A stretch of 6,150 nucleotides of DNA from Nautiliaceae bacterium (GCA_027035735.1 JALVUH010000134.1:1-6150), one strand, 5' to 3'. Positions 1 to 5,359 are shown, counted from the first letter of the stretch. Notes: a model not told the origin generated them from the sequence alone. Numbers and translations: made by a program.

Positions 1-19
1 AAAGATAAATTTTAAAGAA

Positions 20-50
20 GCTAATAAATTCAAAAGTAGCAAATAGCTAC
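20..50. promoter_or_regulatory. Half-operator and 15-bp dyad upstream of first gene
   Basis: Positions 20-30 read GCTAATAAATT, matching the left half of the operators at 775-886. The right half is missing. Positions 36-50 are a perfect dyad, GTAGC-AAATA-GCTAC, with the same 15-bp size but a different half-site. It lies 27 bp before the start codon at 78 and could be a protein site or a small RNA stem. No convincing -10 box is visible in the 77 bases available, so the promoter may lie outside the window. A regulatory role is inferred from position and symmetry only. Confidence 0.35.
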
Positions 51-77
51 CTTTTAAAGAACTTTTAAGGAGAGGGA

Positions 78-425
78 ATGAAAGTAATTAAAAAGTATCT
101 ACCAAAAGCAAAATATCCTGATACACCGCTTGACTGGAAATATTTAAGAACTAAAGAAGTTTTATGTCTTATCCAAAAGCTAATAGATGGAGAGTTAGTC
201 AATCAAGTGAATAATAACTGCGGAGTATCAAAGATAACTAATGCAATAGCTCATATTAGAAAGTATATCGGTTATGAAAATATTATGAATGTGAGAATTG
301 AGGGGTTGAGGTGTGATTGTTATGAGTTGGTAAGAACTCCAAAAACTATTGCAAAGATGATTGAGTTAAGAGAGATTATCTCTGCAAGATTAAGAGAACC
401 TTTAAAGAGAAAAGGGAAAAGATGA
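78..425 (+). CDS. Small winged-helix/HTH DNA-binding protein (putative)
   Basis: The product is 115 residues and basic, with a Lys/Arg-rich tail (110-115). The start is supported by AAGGAG at 67-72, five bases before the ATG. Residues about 26-86 look like a compact winged helix: helix 28-37, a turn, a recognition-like helix about 50-64 (GVSKITNAIAHIRKYIG), then two short strands (NVRIEG and CYELVR) as the wing. This resembles the small HTH proteins of phages that end in a YxL wing strand, but I cannot name the family with certainty. It could be a transcription regulator or an excisionase-type factor. Its stop overlaps the ATG at 422, and it is convergent with the repressor gene at 539-757. 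The DNA-binding role is fairly likely; the target is unknown. Confidence 0.7.
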   Translation: MKVIKKYLPKAKYPDTPLDWKYLRTKEVLCLIQKLIDGELVNQVNNNCGVSKITNAIAHIRKYIGYENIMNVRIEGLRCDCYELVRTPKTIAKMIELREIISARLREPLKRKGKR

Positions 426-538
426 GATTATCTCTTTTAAAGGCTAAAAAGAGCGTTTTTAATTTAAGAGGTGTAATTATAGCTATAAGTGGAGAAAATG
501 CAATAGAAGCTAAAAGAGAGGCAAATAAAAGCATATTT
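422..538 (+). other. Start of a doubtful ATGA-coupled ORF, open to 919
   Basis: An ATG at 422 overlaps the stop of the previous gene (ATGA) and has AAAGGG at 411-416. The first 39 codons look protein-like: a strand (GVIIAIS) followed by a Lys/Ala/Glu-rich helix (ENAIEAKREANK), loosely like the layout of the 59-residue protein at 1561-1740. From 539 the frame runs antisense to the repressor gene and becomes Phe-rich, which is typical of a shadow of Lys-rich coding. It then crosses the promoter and operator region, and its stop overlaps the next ATG at 916. I read it as a decayed or truncated small gene, or a chance frame, rather than a 165-residue protein. Only the part before 539 is listed. 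Confidence 0.25.
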
Positions 539-757
539 TCAATTGTTAGAGTTATTAGGACAGACCTTTTCTTTTATATCGTCTATGATTTTAGCTTTTA
601 TGTAGTTATCCAGCCAAGTTTCAGCCCATTTGGGAACTTCATTTTTGGATTTCCAAGTAATAGGAATAGTTTTTTCATTAAGACCAGTCATTTTTGCAAA
701 TTCTTTAATAGTCAATTTACATTCTTTAAGTTTATTTTTAAACTCTTGATAATCCAT
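539..757 (-). CDS. XRE/Cro-like HTH repressor (putative)
   Basis: The product is 72 residues. Its start at 757 has AAAGG seven bases upstream on the minus strand. Residues about 15-36 form a helix-turn-helix (LTIKEFAKMTGLNEKT), followed by WKSKNEVPKWAETWLDNY (35-52). This Trp/Pro pattern is familiar from short XRE-type DNA-binding proteins of Campylobacter and Helicobacter prophages. Such proteins act as dimeric repressors; no protease or oligomerisation domain is present, so it is closer to Cro than to a full-length CI. It is divergent from the replication operon at 916 and convergent with the gene at 78-425. Four dyads between it and 916 are the obvious binding sites, so it probably represses both that operon and itself (inference). 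The plus-strand frame over it is treated as a shadow. Confidence 0.82.
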   Translation of the reverse strand: MDYQEFKNKLKECKLTIKEFAKMTGLNEKTIPITWKSKNEVPKWAETWLDNYIKAKIIDDIKEKVCPNNSNN

Positions 758-774
758 TTAGTAACCTTTAAAAA

Positions 775-789
775 GCTAATTTATTTAGC
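775..789. promoter_or_regulatory. Operator O1, 15-bp dyad
   Basis: GCTAATTTATTTAGC, with arms GCTAA/TTAGC. It lies just downstream of the repressor gene's -10 box and covers its likely transcription start near 783, so binding here would give autorepression. It shares the consensus GCTAATWWANTTAGC with O2-O4. The site is seen in sequence; the role is inferred. Confidence 0.7.
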
Positions 790-798
790 ATTATATCA
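790..798 (-). promoter_or_regulatory. Repressor promoter, extended -10
   Basis: On the minus strand this reads TGATATAAT, an extended -10 (TG-N-TATAAT), 33 bases upstream of the repressor start codon. The -35 region at 17-bp spacing (TAACTT) is poor, which an extended -10 can offset. O1 and O2 flank this promoter. Confidence 0.65.
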
Positions 799-805
799 AA
801 ATATT

Positions 806-820
806 GCTAATAAAGTTAGG
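806..820. promoter_or_regulatory. Operator O2, 15-bp dyad
   Basis: GCTAATAAAGTTAGG, one mismatch from a full GCTAA/TTAGC dyad. Its centre is 31 bp from O1, about three helical turns. It covers the -35 zone of the repressor promoter and lies about 10 bp upstream of the -35 of the rightward promoter. Confidence 0.65.
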
Positions 821-829
821 TATATTATA

Positions 830-859
830 TTGACTTATTCACTAATAAAATTATATAAT
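830..859 (+). promoter_or_regulatory. Promoter of the replication operon
   Basis: TTGACT at 830-835 and a perfect TATAAT at 854-859, separated by 18 bp, form a near-consensus sigma-70 promoter. Transcription would start near 866, leaving a leader of about 50 bases that contains O4 and the AAAGGA at 904-909. O3 lies between and over the boxes, so repressor binding would block polymerase. A good -35 box is not typical of Campylobacterota housekeeping promoters, which fits an imported element. Confidence 0.75.
841..855. promoter_or_regulatory. Operator O3, degenerate dyad
   Basis: ACTAATAAAATTATA matches O2 at 11 of 15 positions and keeps CTAAT and TTA. It is the weakest of the four, but its spacing (35 bp from O2, 31 bp to O4) and its position over the spacer and -10 of the rightward promoter support it. 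Confidence 0.5.
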
Positions 860-871
860 TTTGGTGTAAAG

Positions 872-886
872 GCTAATTTTATTAGC
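872..886. promoter_or_regulatory. Operator O4, perfect 15-bp dyad
   Basis: GCTAAT-TTT-ATTAGC is a perfect 6-bp inverted repeat with a 3-base centre. It lies just downstream of the predicted start of transcription. It is followed by six Ts, so a weak terminator or attenuator hairpin is an alternative reading. Placement with O1-O3 favours an operator. Confidence 0.7.
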
Positions 887-915
887 TTTTTTAAAAAAAT
901 AAGAAAGGAAACCAA

Positions 916-1299
916 ATGACACCAGCAAAAATTATTCCAATAAGTGAGAACAAAGCAATCAAACTAAATGCAAGAGGCGAAGAGGAGTTAGTAGAACTAA
1001 AAGCAGTAGATAGCAAATTCTACAATAAAGCACCTGTAAAAGAGAAATTATCCCTTAAAAGCGTTATCAGCTTACTTGGTAGCAATGATAACGAGATAGA
1101 AGAAGCAGGAGCGTTAATTGATGCAATAGACGGCTTTTTAAGTGACAGATTTATTACTGGCGTATATCTTGAAGAAGATGAAGAAGCAAAAGATGAAATT
1201 AGAAAAGTTTTAAGAATGCTTGATATTTTAAAAAGCAAATTAGACACAATTCAAAGACTTAACAGCGTGTCAATTAATTCACTATTAGACTTAAATTAA
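916..1299 (+). CDS. Hypothetical protein, first gene of replication operon
   Basis: The product is 127 residues, with AAAGGA at 904-909 before the ATG. I do not recognise a family. It has a flexible N-terminal half (1-45) with Lys and Glu clusters, then predicted helices at about 46-56, 60-76 and 90-118. An acidic patch, EEDEE, sits at 86-90. Net charge is about -6. There is no signal peptide, membrane segment or cysteine. As the first gene behind the repressor-controlled promoter it would be made with the primase and helicase, so an accessory replication, anti-host or helper-phage-interaction role is possible. That is context only. The gene at 1310 follows after a 10-base gap. Confidence 0.75.
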   Translation: MTPAKIIPISENKAIKLNARGEEELVELKAVDSKFYNKAPVKEKLSLKSVISLLGSNDNEIEEAGALIDAIDGFLSDRFITGVYLEEDEEAKDEIRKVLRMLDILKSKLDTIQRLNSVSINSLLDLN

Positions 1300-1309
1300 A
1301 GGAGAGACA

Positions 1310-1534
1310 ATGAATGCAAAACTTTTAAGAACTGCAAAAAATATTGATGTAGCAATTAGGTTTTTAGGAGAAAAAATTGATGAGTTGGATGAGGTTTTAG
1401 AAAAACTTGATGGTAATTGCGAAATGAAAGATGAAGTTGTAGAGCTTGACCGCTTAACAAGTGATTTTAATGAATTGTATGAACTGCTTAATAATTTAAG
1501 TGAAGAGTTAAATGAAGCAGTTAATGCTAAATAA
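1310..1534 (+). CDS. Small acidic coiled-coil protein, hypothetical
   Basis: The product is 74 residues, with AAAGGAG (1298-1304) just upstream. The protein is strongly acidic (about 19 Asp/Glu against 9 Lys/Arg) and almost wholly helical. Leucines spaced in heptad fashion (about 12-34 and 42-70) suggest a two-segment antiparallel coiled coil around a GNC turn at 35-37. No catalytic motif is visible. Small acidic helical proteins in phage early operons are often protein-binding modulators or DNA mimics; nothing in the sequence decides this. It is co-directional with its neighbours, 10 bases after the previous gene and 26 before the next. Confidence 0.72.
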   Translation: MNAKLLRTAKNIDVAIRFLGEKIDELDEVLEKLDGNCEMKDEVVELDRLTSDFNELYELLNNLSEELNEAVNAK

Positions 1535-1560
1535 CTTAATGAAAATTTAAAGGATTTTTA

Positions 1561-1740
1561 ATGAAAAAAGAAATAAAAATCATTGAAATAAGCAAAGGTA
1601 TCTACCAAATAGAAGCAGGGAGAAAAGCAGTTGTAATCCCTGCTAAAAGCCGTCAGGAAGCCTTAAAAAAGGCGTGCAAGTATTTAAGTATTCATTGCAA
1701 TGAAATTATAGCTAAATCCTCTTTAAAGGCTGTAAGATGA
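1561..1740 (+). CDS. Small hypothetical protein, 59 residues
   Basis: The frame opens with ATG at 1561, preceded by AAAGGA at 1549-1554 with 6-base spacing. It ends in a TGA that overlaps the next gene's ATG (ATGA at 1737-1740), so translation is probably coupled to the primase-like gene. The product is basic with an apparent strand-strand-helix order: strands at about 4-10 and 14-28 (IYQIEAGRKAVVIPA) and a helix at 30-43 (SRQEALKKACKYL). I do not recognise a family. Position suggests a partner or regulator of the replication proteins. The strong ribosome site, coupled stop and protein-like composition make it more than a chance frame. Confidence 0.68.
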   Translation: MKKEIKIIEISKGIYQIEAGRKAVVIPAKSRQEALKKACKYLSIHCNEIIAKSSLKAVR

Positions 1741-2852
1741 GATTAAGTGATGTATCAAGTTTAGTAACTCCAGATATTGCAAGAGACATTTTAGCAAGTT
1801 TAGGAGTGAATATAAAACCAAATCGTAATTTTTCACTTAGAGAGGATGACAGAAATCCAAGTGCAAGTATGTATATTAAAAATGGTAAAGTTAGAATTCA
1901 CGACTTTGGAGTGGGATTTGATGGAGATTTGATTGATGTTTTAAAAGAGTTTTTTAATATACCTTATCAAGAAGCTAAAAATTTAATAGCTTCATATCTT
2001 GGATTAAGTGAGGTTAACAATATTGACACCTATAAAAAAGAGTTTAAGCCTGTAAAGAGGGAAAATCTCTCTTACAGGCAGATTAAGGCTATATGGGATA
2101 AATACAAATCGTTATCTTCTCTAAGTGAAGAAAAGGCAAAAGAGGTAATCAATAAGCTGATACCAGTGGAGTATTTTATAACCGCTAAAAAAGAGGATAA
2201 AAAAGCCTTTTATAATGCAGTCAGATATGACCCAAGACAGGATGAGCCAGTCGTTGCTACATTTACACCAGCTGGAGAAATTTTAACTATAAGACACAGA
2301 AGATATAAAACATATGACACTATTCTAAAATGGAAATCATTAGGAAAGACAGAAGCTAATAAATACGCTCAAATCAGAATTAAAAACAATGCCCCAGTAT
2401 TTATTATTGAAGGCACTCACGATTATGTAACAGCTTTATTACTTGGAATTAATTTTATTGCACTTCCAAGCAAGAATTATAAGACCTTTAAAGATGAAGA
2501 GCTTGCACTCTTAAAGGGCAGATATGATTTTATTGTAATACCAGATTTGGATTTTGAAAATGAAGAAGATGAGAAATATAAAAAGTTTAAAGAAGAGTTA
2601 GCAAGCAGTCTAAAAATCCTTATACCCCAACTAAAACCTTATACCAAGAGAACTATAACTATTTGGAACTTAAAAGAGCGTTTCTCTCACTTTAAAGGCA
2701 TTGAAAAGGTAAAAGATTTAAGTGATTTATGTGAAGTGTGTGATTTATACGACAGCGTTTATTTGAGAATGTTTCATTTATTAGCTTCTTTTATTGCAGA
2801 AGACCAAACAGATTTAGAAGCAACTTTAGACTTAGAGAAAGGAGAGCTATGA
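1737..2852 (+). CDS. Toprim primase-like protein (DnaG-type, no zinc ligands)
   Basis: The product is 371 residues; AAAGG at 1725-1729 supports the start. Residues about 10-90 resemble the N-terminal domain of DnaG/phage primases: NPSASMYI at 40-47, KVRIHDFG at 51-58 and DLIDVLK at 64-70. The usual zinc-binding cysteines are absent, and the only cysteines are at 332 and 335. Residues about 218-335 carry a Toprim fold: FIIEGTHD at 222-229 with catalytic-type Glu225, IPDLD at 268-272 with the Asp pair 270/272, and KDLSD at 326-330. In this family Toprim binds metal and the N-domain binds template, making RNA primers. The stop overlaps the helicase start (ATGA), so the two are probably made together as the split equivalent of a P4 alpha-type primase-helicase. 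Primer synthesis by this zinc-less form is likely but not proven by sequence. Confidence 0.88.
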   Translation: MRLSDVSSLVTPDIARDILASLGVNIKPNRNFSLREDDRNPSASMYIKNGKVRIHDFGVGFDGDLIDVLKEFFNIPYQEAKNLIASYLGLSEVNNIDTYKKEFKPVKRENLSYRQIKAIWDKYKSLSSLSEEKAKEVINKLIPVEYFITAKKEDKKAFYNAVRYDPRQDEPVVATFTPAGEILTIRHRRYKTYDTILKWKSLGKTEANKYAQIRIKNNAPVFIIEGTHDYVTALLLGINFIALPSKNYKTFKDEELALLKGRYDFIVIPDLDFENEEDEKYKKFKEELASSLKILIPQLKPYTKRTITIWNLKERFSHFKGIEKVKDLSDLCEVCDLYDSVYLRMFHLLASFIAEDQTDLEATLDLEKGEL

Positions 2853-4294
2853 ATATCACTATAAAAACAGATTTTGATTTGCCTACTGACATTATACCAA
2901 AAGAGCTTCCAAAAGAAGATGAACTTATTAATCGTCTTTTACAGGATGTTAAGAAAATAAACATCTTTGAGTATCTAAAAGAGTTAGGCTGGAAGCCAAG
3001 ATATGATAATAAAGGAGAGTATTTACCACCAAAACAAAAAGAAATAAAAGTCGGTTTAATAGAATATCTTTTAAGTCTTGCAAAAAGTAAAGACTGGAAG
3101 ATAATCAAAGATGAAAGCGATACTATCTATATTTATAACGGGGCTTACTGGATACCATTTAGTAAAAGTGAAATAATAGAATTCTTGCAAAAATTTTCCC
3201 TTAAAGTAGGACTTCCTCTCTTAGAGGCAAAAGATGAGGCTTTTATTGAAAAGCTATATAAACAGCTTATAAGTGCATTACCAATAAGAAAAAGAAAAAA
3301 GAGTGCTTTAAACTTGATTAATTTACAAAATGGAACTTTTAATATTGAAACAATGAAATTACAGCCTTTTAATCCAGATGATTTTTTAACTTATCAATTG
3401 CCTTTTGAATACAATCCAAATGCAGTTAATTATTTATGGCTTAAATTTTTGGATGAGGTTTTGCCTGATAAAAATACTCAAAGAACATTACAGGAAGTTT
3501 TAGGCTCAATATTTATCAAAAATATCAAGTTAGAATATGCTTATTTTCTATATGGAAGCGGTGCTAATGGAAAAAGCGTAGTAATGGAAGTATTAAAAGC
3601 ACTGCTTGGGGTTGAGAATTTATCTTTTCATTCAATAGAAGACTTAAACAAAGAATATAACAGAGCAGAGTTAAAAGACAAAATTTTAAATATAGCAAGT
3701 GAAGCAGAGACAAGAGAGATTAAAAGTGATTTATTTAAGAAATTAGCAAGCGGTGAACCTGTAATAGCAAGGCATTTATACGGCAGACCTTTTGAAATGG
3801 AAAATTATGCAAAACTTCTTTTTTTAGTGAATAGACTTAAATTAAAAAGTATTGAATATACAGAGGGCTTTTTTAGAAGATTTTTAATTATTCCTTTTAA
3901 TGTAACTATTCCAAAAGAAAAAAGGGATAAAAAACTCCATTTAAAGATTATTAATGAGGGATTAGACGGAGTGCTTAACTGGATAATTGAGGGAGCTAAA
4001 AGCGTTTTAGTGAATGAAGATATTTATATATCTGATGAATGTGAAAAAGCATTTAAGCAGTTTATAAAAGACATTGACAGCGTAATTCAGTTTTTAGAGG
4101 ATAATAACTTAACAAAGTCTGATTATAACAGATATTATACAAGTGATTTAATCAGAGATTATAGGTCTTGGTGTTTTGAAAATGGACTTAAGCCTTTAGG
4201 AAGAAATGAACTTTTTAAAAGACTTGAAACATTAGGATATATAAAATTAAAAGACAAAAGACACTATTTCCTTATAGGCAAAAAAGAAGATTAA
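2849..4294 (+). CDS. P4/D5-family SF3 replicative helicase
   Basis: The product is 481 residues; AAAGGAG at 2838-2844 precedes an ATG that overlaps the primase stop. Residues about 90-186 match the D5-type N-domain, ending in NGTFNIETMKLQPFNPDDF (161-179). The SF3 ATPase core covers about 215-385: Walker A GSGANGKS at 236-243, acidic Walker B-like ILNIASEAE at 279-287, sensor-1 Asn328 in LLFLVN, and an arginine finger in FFRRF at 341-345. The C-terminal 405-481 looks like the winged-helix tail of these proteins (LGRNELFKRLETLGYIKL). Such proteins form hexameric rings that unwind DNA at phage, satellite and plasmid origins. The usual fused primase is absent and is instead encoded just upstream. 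An 11-bp repeat array starts nine bases after the stop, a sensible place for its origin. Confidence 0.93.
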   Translation: MNITIKTDFDLPTDIIPKELPKEDELINRLLQDVKKINIFEYLKELGWKPRYDNKGEYLPPKQKEIKVGLIEYLLSLAKSKDWKIIKDESDTIYIYNGAYWIPFSKSEIIEFLQKFSLKVGLPLLEAKDEAFIEKLYKQLISALPIRKRKKSALNLINLQNGTFNIETMKLQPFNPDDFLTYQLPFEYNPNAVNYLWLKFLDEVLPDKNTQRTLQEVLGSIFIKNIKLEYAYFLYGSGANGKSVVMEVLKALLGVENLSFHSIEDLNKEYNRAELKDKILNIASEAETREIKSDLFKKLASGEPVIARHLYGRPFEMENYAKLLFLVNRLKLKSIEYTEGFFRRFLIIPFNVTIPKEKRDKKLHLKIINEGLDGVLNWIIEGAKSVLVNEDIYISDECEKAFKQFIKDIDSVIQFLEDNNLTKSDYNRYYTSDLIRDYRSWCFENGLKPLGRNELFKRLETLGYIKLKDKRHYFLIGKKED

Positions 4295-4302
4295 TTAATA
4301 AT

Positions 4303-4409
4303 TCTCTATTTTTCTCCACTTTTTCCGCAGTTTTTCTCCAGTTTTTAAAACAAAAATGGAGAAATAAAAGCCCGATATTTCGGTAGTTTTGTAGCGTTTC
4401 TCCAGTTTC
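4303..4409. repeat. Tandem 11-bp iteron array, candidate origin
   Basis: Units start at 4303 (TCTCTATTTT), 4313 (TCTCCACTTTT), 4324 (TCCGCAGTTTT) and 4335 (TCTCCAGTTTT), with a period of 10-11 bp, one helical turn. An inverted copy has its core TGGAGA at 4357-4362, and a further direct copy TCTCCAGTTTC lies at 4399-4409. Between the last two is CCCG-ATATT-TCGG (4371-4383). The array follows the helicase gene and precedes an A/T-tract stretch. Phased iterons beside an AT-rich region are typical of origins bound by an initiator such as P4 alpha. An operator array for the downstream gene is the alternative. Confidence 0.72.
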
Positions 4410-4413
4410 GCAC

Positions 4414-4458
4414 TTTTTTTTGAAAAAAAATTTTTATTTTTTTTATATAAGTTATAAT
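4414..4458 (+). promoter_or_regulatory. A/T-tract region with promoter for membrane gene
   Basis: Runs of 8 T, 8 A, 5 T and 8 T lead into TATATA (4444-4449) and TATAAT (4453-4458). Only the first leaves a leader of normal length, starting near 4456. Periodic T-runs in place of a -35 box are usual for Campylobacterota sigma-70 promoters. The same easily melted stretch could be the unwinding element of the adjacent iteron array. Both roles are inferred. Confidence 0.5.
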
Positions 4459-4475
4459 AATCAAAAGGAATGTTA

Positions 4476-4982
4476 ATGGGGTTGATAATATTTGCAATTG
4501 AAATGATAGTAGCTTATTTCTTAGGAATAGTTTTATTTTATGTAGGTGTATTCTTTTTAGGAGTTTTATTAGCAATAGGAGCAGGAATATATTTTGCCTT
4601 TAAATGGATAATGGCTCATATTATTGAAATCACATCAGTAATTGGAATTATTGCACTGATAGTTTATCTTTTAATCTTCATCAAAAGAAAAAGAGTTATC
4701 CCAAGAGCATATCAAGCAGTTAAGGGCAGATTGTATTTTACAGGTAAAGCTATAAGTAAAGCAGTTAGACCGATAAAAGAGTGGAATGAAAGGCATAAAC
4801 CAAAAGACATAAAGTCAATGAGAAAATATGGAGTTACTTCTTTTTTAATTGGAACTATTGGAGCAGTGATATTTTCTCTTAACGGCTTATGGTATATAGC
4901 TTTATTCTATCTGCTTTGGATAATAAGCGGTATATATCAAATCCTGTATCCTCAAAAAGCATTAGAGCAGATGAGAAAATAA
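4476..4982 (+). CDS. Five-helix membrane protein, hypothetical
   Basis: I chose the ATG at 4476 because AAGGA (4465-4469) is six bases before it. The ATG at 4470 directly abuts that site and would add only Met-Leu. The product is 168 residues. Hydrophobic segments lie at about 3-19, 22-41, 50-69, 119-135 and 138-156. A strongly basic 48-residue loop (70-117, starting KRKR) is probably cytoplasmic by the positive-inside rule, which would put the N-terminus outside. No enzyme, transporter or secretion motif is recognised. It is separated from the replication operon by the iteron array and its own promoter, so it may be a cargo or lysogeny gene such as superinfection exclusion or membrane-acting defence. 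That is speculative. It is the last gene before the tRNA-proximal non-coding region. Confidence 0.75.
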   Translation: MGLIIFAIEMIVAYFLGIVLFYVGVFFLGVLLAIGAGIYFAFKWIMAHIIEITSVIGIIALIVYLLIFIKRKRVIPRAYQAVKGRLYFTGKAISKAVRPIKEWNERHKPKDIKSMRKYGVTSFLIGTIGAVIFSLNGLWYIALFYLLWIISGIYQILYPQKALEQMRK

Positions 4983-4984
4983 GC

Positions 4985-5029
4985 GGGTCCTGTTTAAAGT
5001 AAACTTTTACTACGGGCACTCGCGACCCC
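4985..5029 (-). repeat. Hairpin repeat copy A
   Basis: Read on the minus strand it starts TGGGGTCGCGAGTGCCCGTA and ends near AGGACCC. Ends can pair (GGGTC 4985-4989 with GACCC 5024-5028), with an inner hairpin AGTAA/TTACT (4998-5011). It resembles copy B in inverted orientation, and most early differences are transitions. It starts three bases after the membrane gene's stop. Confidence 0.55.
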
Positions 5030-5232
5030 AAAATTTGGACACATAAATTGATTTTTTTTGGTTTCAATATTTCAAAAATCAAAAAATGTATCTTAATGTA
5101 AGAACTTATGCAATCATTATTGAAACTATACATATGCTACAGGGAATATTTTTTAATTTTCTTACATTATATAGTAGTTTTTCATTTCCTGAATTTCTGA
5201 AGTAAAAAAAATTAGTTTGTATGTCTAAAATC

Positions 5233-5277
5233 TGGGGTTACAAGTATCCGTAAGTAAACCTTATACTGGAAAGAACC
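5233..5277 (+). repeat. Hairpin repeat copy B
   Basis: It starts TGGGGTTACAAGTATCCGTA and ends near AGAACC. Against copy A it shares TGGGGT, AGT, CCGTA and GTAAA in register. Internal pairing: GGTT/AACC at the ends and AGTA-TAAG/CTTA-TACT inside (5243-5267). Confidence 0.55.
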
Positions 5278-5279
5278 TA

Positions 5280-5308
5280 AAAGGACCTTAAAAGTCTTTG
5301 GGTCCTTT
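5280..5308. other. Strong hairpin between copies B and C
   Basis: AAAGGACC (5280-5287) pairs perfectly with GGTCCTTT (5301-5308) over a 13-base loop. It is nested inside a longer pairing, CTGGGGTT (5232-5239) with AACCCCAG (5336-5343), extended by AAAA/TTTT across a one-base bulge. No T-run follows, so it is not an ordinary terminator. It could be the core of a structured RNA of about 112 nt or a DNA cruciform. Confidence 0.5.
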
Positions 5309-5342
5309 GAAGCAAAATCGTATGCGGTGGTCGCCAACCCCA
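5300..5342 (-). repeat. Hairpin repeat copy C (diverged)
   Basis: On the minus strand it starts TGGGGTTGGCGACCACCG and ends AGGACCC, the same end sequences as copy A. In direct orientation to A it shares GGGTCCT, CGG, TCGC and ACCCCA, then TTT and ACACA just beyond, at an offset of 312-315 bp. The middle is diverged. Confidence 0.45.
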
Positions 5343-5359
5343 GTTTTCACACACACAAA

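Noticed and set aside
872..896. Possible rho-independent terminator (dyad followed by T-run) before the operon.
   Set aside because: The stem is AT-rich and weak, lies between the promoter and first gene, and matches the operator family; an operator explains it better.
1020..1247. Minus-strand open frame of 75 codons.
   Set aside because: It is Ser/Leu-rich antisense sequence over the 127-residue gene with no ribosome site.
2791..3108. Minus-strand open frame of 105 codons inside the helicase region.
   Set aside because: It is rich in Ser, Phe and Leu, as antisense of Lys/Glu-rich coding, and lies opposite a well-supported helicase gene.
4345..4575. Minus-strand open frame of 76 codons.
   Set aside because: It is low-complexity Leu/Lys/Ile sequence over the iteron array and A/T tracts, antisense to the membrane gene start.
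5061..5126. GTTTCAATA ... TATTGAAAC, which resembles CRISPR repeat ends.
   Set aside because: It is a single inverted pair 66 bp across, with no repeated unit, spacers or cas genes. It is better seen as one of several AT-rich inverted repeats.
4879..5133. Minus-strand open frame of 84 codons.
   Set aside because: It overlaps the 3' end of the membrane gene antisense, has no good ribosome site, and runs through the hairpin repeat copy A.
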